This document shows positions 46,261 to 52,474 of a DNA stretch of 52,474 nt, in pieces. Source of the stretch: Acidobacteriota bacterium. Lineage in GTDB: Bacteria > Acidobacteriota > Thermoanaerobaculia > Thermoanaerobaculales > Thermoanaerobaculaceae. Under the pieces are notes generated by a model. That model had not been told where the DNA came from, did not search any database, and saw only the letters and a list, made by a program, of their open reading frames with translations. Both the position numbers and the translations under genes were made by a program. How positions within the stretch are numbered: position 1 is the first letter of the stretch; each line of letters opens with the position of its first letter. The DNA lies in NCBI GenBank assembly GCA_003158745.1, contig PMLC01000022.1:1-52474 (forward strand). The letters are read 5' to 3'.

Positions 46261-47569
46261 CCGACCGCCCGGCACGGCCGCCGTGCAGCGTGCCCTCGAG
46301 GTGCTGCGCGATCGGCTCGACGCCCGAACCACGGCGTTCCTCAACTCGTGCGTGCGGTGCGGCCTTTGCGCCGACACCTGCCACGTATACCTCGCGGACG
46401 GCGAAGCAGAGTCGATGCCAGCGCATAAGGTCGAGCGGATCGCCCGTTTCTTCCGTCGGCACCACACGCTGCTCGGACGCCTGGCGCCCGGTTTCGTTGG
46501 TGCGCAGACCCTCGACCAGGAAGGGCTGAACGCGCTCGCGGTCGCTGCTTTCGGACGTTGCACGCTCTGCGGTCGCTGCGCCCTCAACTGCAGTGTTGGG
46601 CTCGACCCCTCGACGATCATCCGCTTCGCCCGCACTGTACTCGGCGCCGCAGGAATGGTTCCCAATGGCATCCGCGCAAATGTCGATCTTGCGCTCGCGA
46701 CCGGAAACAACATGGGGATCAGCCGGGAGGACGTTCTCGAGACAGTAACCTGGCTCGAGCAGGACTTGCAGGACACGCTCGGCGACCCCGCTGCGGCGAT
46801 GCCGGTTGACCGCCGGGGGGCGCGCGTTCTCTACGCGGTCAACCCCCGAGAGGTGAAGTTCTTCCCGCTGTCGCTCTCGGCCGCCGCGATGATCTTCCAC
46901 GTCGCCGGCGAGGACTGGACGCTGACTTCGTCCGATTTCGACATCACGAACTACGGGTATTTCGCCGCCGACGCCGGCGCCGCTCGCGCGATCGCCGGCC
47001 GCCTCGTGGCGCGGGCCGAGGAGCTCGGAGTCGAAGAGCTGGTGGTGGCCGAGTGCGGCCATGGGTACCGGACGCTCCGGTGGGAAGCTCCGGAGTGGCT
47101 CGGGCGGCCCTTCCCATTTAGGGTCAGGAGCTTCGTCGAGGTGATGGCGGACTACCTGGCCGGCGGCCGCCTCCGACTCGACCCCGGCAAGAACCCCGAG
47201 CGCGTCACACTCCACGATCCTTGCAACCTCGTCCGGAACGGCGGCGTAATCGAGGAGCAGCGCGTTCTCCTCCGGGCGGCGGCGAAGGACTTTGTTGAGA
47301 TGACACCAAACCGCGAGGACAACTACTGTTGCGGTGGCGGCGGCGGGATATTGGCCGCCTCCGAGCACACTGCAAGGCGGATCGAAGCCGGCCGGATCAA
47401 GGCCGACCAGATTCGAGCGACGGGCGCCAAGGTAGTCGCGTCGCCCTGCCACAACTGCATCGACCAGCTCATGGAGCTGAACCGTGCCTACAAGCTCGGC
47501 GTCGAAGTGAGGACGCTCGCCGAGATCGTTGCCGACGCCCTCGTCCTTCCCGCAAAACCCGCACCCTGA
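46253..47569 (+). CDS. DsrK/HdrD-like iron-sulfur protein
   Basis: 438 aa. Two ferredoxin-type 4Fe-4S sites (Cys33-36-39-43 in CVRCGLCADTC; Cys101-104-107-111 in CTLCGRCALNC), then a CCG domain with HDPCNLVRNGG, NYCCGGGGG and SPCHNC, the ligands for the noncubane cluster of heterodisulfide reductase. DsrK uses this cluster to reduce or oxidise the DsrC disulfide or trisulfide. Coupled to the membrane subunit upstream. Glycolate oxidase iron-sulfur subunits are similar, but the dsrC neighbour favours DsrK. Confidence 0.85.
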   Translation: MADRPPGTAAVQRALEVLRDRLDARTTAFLNSCVRCGLCADTCHVYLADGEAESMPAHKVERIARFFRRHHTLLGRLAPGFVGAQTLDQEGLNALAVAAFGRCTLCGRCALNCSVGLDPSTIIRFARTVLGAAGMVPNGIRANVDLALATGNNMGISREDVLETVTWLEQDLQDTLGDPAAAMPVDRRGARVLYAVNPREVKFFPLSLSAAAMIFHVAGEDWTLTSSDFDITNYGYFAADAGAARAIAGRLVARAEELGVEELVVAECGHGYRTLRWEAPEWLGRPFPFRVRSFVEVMADYLAGGRLRLDPGKNPERVTLHDPCNLVRNGGVIEEQRVLLRAAAKDFVEMTPNREDNYCCGGGGGILAASEHTARRIEAGRIKADQIRATGAKVVASPCHNCIDQLMELNRAYKLGVEVRTLAEIVADALVLPAKPAP

Positions 47570-47840
47570 CGCTTCAGTCTCCTCCGATCCCATTCGGGTT
47601 CCTTGCACGGCGGTACAGGATTCTGCCGTGCGAGCGCCGAGGGGGCTTTGGTTCGATTGTCCTCCGGGCAGGTTTGCTCGTGCCCCTCGGGCGCGGCGCA
47701 ACTCGGGCCTTGCTCGCCCCGGTTCACTGCGGCCCGAGACTCCGGCGGCTGTGACCGAAGAGGCGGATCAATACCGTCGCGAGCCGCGGGCCACGGAACG
47801 GTGCCACTCGGTCGTGGCCGGAGGCGAACTTCTCGGCTTG

Positions 47841-49025
47841 TTACTTTCTGGCTTCGGCAGCGATCTCCGCCACCGCGGTGATCGCGGCCTCGATGTCGCT
47901 CGGGGTGTTCAGTGGGCCGACGGACAACCGGACCGTGCCGCGGGCTTCGGTCCCCATCTGCCGATGGATGAGAGGAGCGCACTGCAGGCCCGTACGTGCG
48001 GCGATGTTGTACTCGACGTCGAGGAGCGTGCCGACATCGGCCGGATCCCGCCCGGCCACGGTGAACGACAGGACCGGAAGACGTTCCGCGAGGTCGGTTG
48101 TTCCGTGCAAGGTCACGCCGTCGATAGCCGCCAGACCCTCCTGGAGGTGGGAAAAGAGCGTCATCTCGTGCCGGTAGATCGCGTCGAGGCCACGCTTCGC
48201 GATGTACGCTTGCCCGAAGTGCAGTCCAGCGATTCCGAGCACGTTGCCGGTGCCGGCCTCGAGGCGGTACGGATACTCCTCCAGGTGGTAGGGGGCCACG
48301 GAGTTGACGCCGGTCCCGCCGAACCGCGTAGGCCGGATGTCGACCGCTTCCCCGACGCACAGGCCGCCGATACCCGTCGGCGCGAGAAGCGATTTGTGCC
48401 CGGTGAACGCGACGACGTCGATGCACATGGCCTGCATGTCGATCGGCACGACGCCCGCGGTCTGGGCGGTGTCGACCGCGAAGGTCACGCCGCGGGCACG
48501 GCACAGCCTCCCGATCTCGCCCACCGGCTGGATCGTGCCGATCACGTTCGAACCGTGGTTGACGACGACCAGCCGGGTATTGGGCCGCAGCCGCTTCGCG
48601 ATCGCCCGCGGGTCCACCCGGCCGCCGGCCCCGACCGGCACGAAGTCCACCTCGACCCCGCGGTCCCGCGCCATGTGGTTCAAGGGACGGATCACGGAGT
48701 TGTGCTCGATCGTCGTCGAGACCGCGTGGTCGCCCTCGCCCAGCACTCCCTGGATCAAGAGATTGAGCGCGTCGGTTGCGTTCGAGGCGAACACCAAACG
48801 GTTCGGGTCGGAGCCGCCGAAGAACCGCGTCAGCGCCTTGCGGGTGTCTGCGACGAGCTCGCCCGCCATCAGGCAGAGGTCGTAGCCGGAGCGGCCCGGG
48901 TTCACGCCGTACCGGCTGTACGCCTCGAGCGTCTGGTCCAGCACCTCTTTCGGCTTCGGGAAGGTGGTGGCGGCGTTATCGAGGTAGATGACTGCGCCGC
49001 CGTCGAATTGCAGGTTGGTGTCCAT
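47841..49025 (-). CDS. Cysteine desulfurase family protein (class V aminotransferase)
   Basis: 394 aa. IYLDNAATTFPKP at the N-terminus, TTIEHNSVIRPL, PLP-binding Lys in FTGHKSLLAP, and active Cys in ARTGLQCAPLIH. It belongs to the branch of SufS/CsdA-like enzymes often annotated as cysteine desulfurase family protein. It would release sulfur from cysteine for FeS clusters or for DsrC-type carriers. It converges on the DsrK-like gene. The 271-base gap between them holds only a 7-bp-stem hairpin (GCACGGC/GCCGTGC, 47605-47631). Confidence 0.9.
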   Translation of the reverse strand: MDTNLQFDGGAVIYLDNAATTFPKPKEVLDQTLEAYSRYGVNPGRSGYDLCLMAGELVADTRKALTRFFGGSDPNRLVFASNATDALNLLIQGVLGEGDHAVSTTIEHNSVIRPLNHMARDRGVEVDFVPVGAGGRVDPRAIAKRLRPNTRLVVVNHGSNVIGTIQPVGEIGRLCRARGVTFAVDTAQTAGVVPIDMQAMCIDVVAFTGHKSLLAPTGIGGLCVGEAVDIRPTRFGGTGVNSVAPYHLEEYPYRLEAGTGNVLGIAGLHFGQAYIAKRGLDAIYRHEMTLFSHLQEGLAAIDGVTLHGTTDLAERLPVLSFTVAGRDPADVGTLLDVEYNIAARTGLQCAPLIHRQMGTEARGTVRLSVGPLNTPSDIEAAITAVAEIAAEARK

Positions 49026-49262
49026 CGAGACCCCTTGGGTGAGGCGTCCGTGGCTCCGGTTCGTCCGGCGCCGAGGGATCGTAGCATGGGGGCGTGTCTA
49101 TCCTCGGGCCTCGTGGCGAGGATCGGAAGAAGAGCGGCGCCCGAAGGCGTTCCATCACACTCCAGACTCGACTCCATCGCCCCGCGCTTGCCACCTCCCG
49201 ATCGGTCCACTCGCGGATCTCCGCGGGGCGAGGTCGCTGCCCCAGGAAGTAGCGAGGACGGG

Positions 49263-49550
49263 TTGGATGACCTTCGCAACAAGGTCTCACGGTTCGAGGA
49301 CGCCCTTGAGAATCTTGACAAGGTCTTGGAAACCGACCTCGAAATGGCCCGCGAGTTTCTCGCCGCAATGGTCAACCGCATCCTCTTCCATCCGCTGTCA
49401 ACCACAAAGGAACATAGGCAAGGGACTCGCTGCCCTCTGTGCGGCCTCTCGATCAAGAAGCTGACGGCCACAGCACGCCGCCAAGCACGGACTCTCGGTG
49501 GAGGAGATAGCCACGGCGCACCCGCAGTTCGGAGTGAGCCAGCCGGTTGA
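49263..49550 (+). pseudogene. Possible C-terminal remnant of a serine recombinase
   Basis: A plus-strand frame encodes a charged coiled-coil stretch (LRNKVSRFEDALENLDKV), then EMAREFLAAMVNRILFHPL, a layout resembling the C-terminal tail of large serine recombinases. No catalytic N-terminal domain is nearby. The resemblance is by pattern only. It lies in gene-poor debris between the desulfurase and the Tat-cupin gene. Confidence 0.3.
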
Positions 49551-49674
49551 GGTTCGAATCGGGCTGAATTTGAAAGACCTCCTCGCCAAGGAAGAGGTCG
49601 AATATCGTTTGGTTGCGGGGGCTCGCAAGTCCGATACAGACGACCTCGCATCTCTCACTGTTGCCCTGGAATAG
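49474..49674 (+). other. Unassigned coding-like fragment
   Basis: One frame (HAAKHGLSVEEIATAHPQFG to the TAG at 49672) reads like protein but has no good start and follows a stop at about 49464. No family is recognised. It may be the 3' part of a broken gene. The rest of 49675-50034 shows nothing I can support. Confidence 0.25.
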
Positions 49675-50034
49675 TGAGGTTCCTTGGAAGTGGCGTTCGC
49701 TGGCATGCTCAGGACCATCACGGGCACGAGCGGCCAGTCGCCTGCCAACGCGGACAATTCAGATAGAGCCATGGAGGAATGTCTCAGTTGCGACCCGTTC
49801 TGGAGAGACGATTCACTCGGGCACGATACCTCCGGAGAGAGCACGTCGCGCGAGACTGAACGACCGAACCGATCGGGTCAGATACTCGTAGGTTTAGGCA
49901 AGCATCTTCCTGCCCCGATCCCTATATTGCATTTGCACGCACCCGACGTCGGCGGTCGTGACGGGCAAGTGGAGGCCGGCCTGAGCAGCCAGGATTTGCC
50001 ACCAGGTCGGCACGCAGCTTGACGGAGGCGCAGC

Positions 50035-50166
50035 TTGCGAATCGGGGTACTCGGTTCGGGTTTGATGGGGGGCAAGCTCGGGAGGCTATTCGCGAGCGCC
50101 GGGCACGAGGTGGCGTTCAGCTACTCGCGCAGCCGGAAGAAGCTGGTGAAGCTGACTGGTCGCTGA
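50035..50166 (+). pseudogene. Truncated F420-dependent NADP oxidoreductase-like N-terminus
   Basis: 43 codons from TTG 50035 (GGAGG 6 bases upstream) encode IGVLGSGLMGGKLGRLFASA then GHEVAFSYSRSRKKL, the complete first beta-alpha-beta of a Rossmann fold of the NADPH-dependent F420 reductase type (GxGxxG). A TGA follows at 50164 and no continuation is found in any frame. The rest of the gene has been lost, and the next gene begins 11 bases later. Confidence 0.7.
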
Positions 50167-50176
50167 AGGAGGATCC

Positions 50177-50752
50177 ATGGACATCAACAGAAGCGACTCG
50201 AGACAAGCAAGGGACCAGCAGCGAGATGACGGTCCTGTCATGCCAGATCGCCGCAAATTCCTCGTCACGGGGCTAGGGTTGGCCGCCGCGTTTGGTTTCC
50301 CTGCGCATCTACGCGCCGAAACCACCGTATCGTCACCTGAACGAAAGGGGTCTAACGTGGAGATCAAGAGAGTTGGTTCACAACCATCCGGCAAGGGCCC
50401 GGCCGAGTACTTCACCGGCGCCGTGCGTGTCGACCCGTTGTTTCAGGCGCCTCCTCCGGCGCGCGGACTTGGAGCCAGCGTCACGTTCGAGCCGGGCGCC
50501 CGAACGGCGTGGCACACCCATCCGTTGGGTCAGACCCTGATCGTGACGGCTGGCTGCGGCTGGGTACAGCGATGGGGCGACCCGGTGCAAGAGATTCGGC
50601 CGGGCGACGTGGTCTGGATCCCACCCGGCGAGAAGCACTGGCATGGCGCCACGGCGACCATCGCCATGACGCACATCGCCATCGTGGAGGAACTCGAGGG
50701 TAAGGGCGCCGACTGGATGGAGAAGGTGAGCGACGAGCAATACTGCAGATGA
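50177..50752 (+). CDS. Tat-exported cupin domain protein
   Basis: 191 aa from ATG 50177, or 170 aa from ATG 50240, which places the twin-arginine signal [17 protein letters not shown] at the N-terminus. The cupin barrel has metal ligands in [16 protein letters not shown] and [10 protein letters not shown]. Secreted cupins of this type sit next to oxidoreductases and carboxymuconolactone-decarboxylase genes in many anaerobes; the reaction is unknown. It heads a plus-strand set with the DUF362 and aldo/keto reductase genes. Confidence 0.82.
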   Translation: MDINRSDSRQARDQQRDDGPVMPDRRKFLVTGLGLAAAFGFPAHLRAETTVSSPERKGSNVEIKRVGSQPSGKGPAEYFTGAVRVDPLFQAPPPARGLGASVTFEPGARTAWHTHPLGQTLIVTAGCGWVQRWGDPVQEIRPGDVVWIPPGEKHWHGATATIAMTHIAIVEELEGKGADWMEKVSDEQYCR

Positions 50753-50795
50753 TGTCACACCTGGGAGGCACCGTCTGGTCGAATGGAGGAGCACC

Positions 50796-51776
50796 ATGGA
50801 GAGCCATAGTTCACGCAGAAGTTTCCTCAAGACAGGCGCCGTCGCACTGGGGACCGTCGCCGCGGCCGGTCTTCAAGGAACGGGCAGCGCTGTCGCGGCG
50901 GGACCGGGGAAGTCCCAGGTGTACTTTACGAGGGACATCAGTGCTGGCGGATTGCTGAGGATCTATTCCAGAATCAGTAAGGGCATCACAGGCCGAGTGG
51001 CCATCAAGTTGCACACCGGCGAGCCTCACGGACCCAACATTCTGCCCCGGGACATGGTGAAAGCCCTGCAGCAGCACATTCCCAGCAGCAACCTGGTGGA
51101 GACCAACACCCTGTACAAGGGCAAGAGATACACCACGGCAGATCATCGCGAGACCATCAAGGTCAACGGCTGGGACTTCTGCCCGGTGGACATCATGGAC
51201 GAGGACGGCGCCGTGATGATCCCCGTTAGGGGCGGGAAGCACTTCTCCGAGATGTCGGTCGGCAAGCACATGCTGACCTACGACTCGATGGTGGTGCTAA
51301 CTCACTTCAAGGGACACGCCATGGGCGGCTTCGGAGGGTCGCTGAAGAACATCGCCATCGGCTGCGCGGACGGGGCCATCGGCAAAAAGATGGTCCACGC
51401 CGCCCCCGACAACGAGGACTACAGTCACTGGCTGAACGGCGAGCCCTTCATGGAGAACATGGTGGAGTCGGCGAAGGCCACGATCGATCACTTCAGCCGG
51501 CGGATCGTCTTCATCAACGTGCTGCGCAACATGTCGGTGGATTGCGACTGCGCCGGCGTCAGCGCCGCTCCGGTAAAGGCGCGCGATCTGGGCATCCTGG
51601 CCTCTACCGATATCCTGGCCGTGGACCAGGCCTCGATCGACATGGTGTACAGGTTGCCCGAAGCGGAGCTCCACGACCTCAAGGAACGCATCGAATCCCG
51701 CAAGGGCCTGCGCCAGCTCTCGTACATGAGAGAGATGAAGATGGGCAACGATCAGTATGAGGTTATTGCGATCTGA
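50796..51776 (+). CDS. Tat-exported DUF362 domain protein
   Basis: 326 aa. Twin-arginine signal SRRSFLKTGAVALGTVAAAG, then the DUF362 domain (VYFTRDISAGGLLRIYSRI, VVLTHFKGHAMGGFGGSLKN, VDCDCAG, LASTDILAVDQ). DUF362 proteins are often fused to or near ferredoxins and may bind a metal centre; the function is unknown. The ATG has GGAG 7-8 bases upstream. It is followed after 24 bases by the aldo/keto reductase, so they are probably co-transcribed. Confidence 0.88.
   Translation: MESHSSRRSFLKTGAVALGTVAAAGLQGTGSAVAAGPGKSQVYFTRDISAGGLLRIYSRISKGITGRVAIKLHTGEPHGPNILPRDMVKALQQHIPSSNLVETNTLYKGKRYTTADHRETIKVNGWDFCPVDIMDEDGAVMIPVRGGKHFSEMSVGKHMLTYDSMVVLTHFKGHAMGGFGGSLKNIAIGCADGAIGKKMVHAAPDNEDYSHWLNGEPFMENMVESAKATIDHFSRRIVFINVLRNMSVDCDCAGVSAAPVKARDLGILASTDILAVDQASIDMVYRLPEAELHDLKERIESRKGLRQLSYMREMKMGNDQYEVIAI

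Positions 51777-52474
<698 letters not shown>

Noticed and set aside
47529-49550. Plus-strand open frame of 673 codons antisense to the cysteine desulfurase
   Set aside because: Most of it mirrors the desulfurase; only its last part (from about 49263) reads like independent protein and is listed as a remnant.
49684-50022. Plus-strand open frame of 112 codons in the debris zone
   Set aside because: No recognisable domain, no good ribosome-binding site, and composition unlike the neighbouring real genes.

Overview
The window is about 52 kb of high-GC bacterial chromosome. The gene content suggests an anaerobic or facultative, Gram-negative-type bacterium. It has the futalosine menaquinone genes mqnA and mqnC, a DUF4388 protein, PstC and PstA with large extra domains, a DsrC/DsrMK-like sulfur module and a B12-dependent mutase. 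Acidobacteriota is my best guess, but this is inference from gene content and no phylogenetic marker was compared. No rRNA, tRNA or CRISPR array was seen.

Layout. 1-5254: proteostasis and core genes clpX (5' end outside the window), lon, engB, rho. 5355-7252: mqnA, then an mqnC broken by two frame changes. 7292-10925: two tandem paralogous polytopic membrane proteins of unknown role. 10991-16613: ribosome and translation block rplU-rpmA-obgE-nadD-rsfS-(degenerate sigma54-type ATPase)-rlmH-dksA-like-holA. 16591-23831 (mostly minus strand): rsmI, a split glutamine-dependent NAD synthetase (nadE plus a nitrilase-type glutaminase), a SurA-like protein (plus), lytic transglycosylase, HIT protein, murA. 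23928-24889: an MJ1316/DUF504 RNA-end domain protein overlapping rnc. 24972-27398 (minus): an NAD-dependent epimerase and a DUF4388 protein. 27669-30988: methylmalonyl-CoA mutase large subunit overlapping a secreted 5'-nucleotidase. 31482-42874: a phosphate locus with a divergent lipoprotein phosphodiesterase, then pstS-pstC-pstA-pstB-phoU-pstB2-phoB-phoR.

From about 42.9 kb the window becomes accessory. It holds an IS1634-type transposase with a 1-base frameshift, a dsrC-dsrM-like-dsrK-like set, a cysteine desulfurase, then about 1.1 kb of gene debris (a possible recombinase tail and a truncated F420-type oxidoreductase). Next comes a Tat-exported cupin, a DUF362 protein and an aldo/keto reductase cut by the window end.

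The least expected signals are non-coding. Several intergenic gaps carry short degenerate tandem arrays, each with a different word but all with a 7-base period. A 311-bp element with 26-bp imperfect terminal inverted repeats lies beside the phosphodiesterase gene. A Pho-box-like repeat sits between the phosphodiesterase and pstS, and a 12-bp perfect hairpin lies between pstS and pstC.
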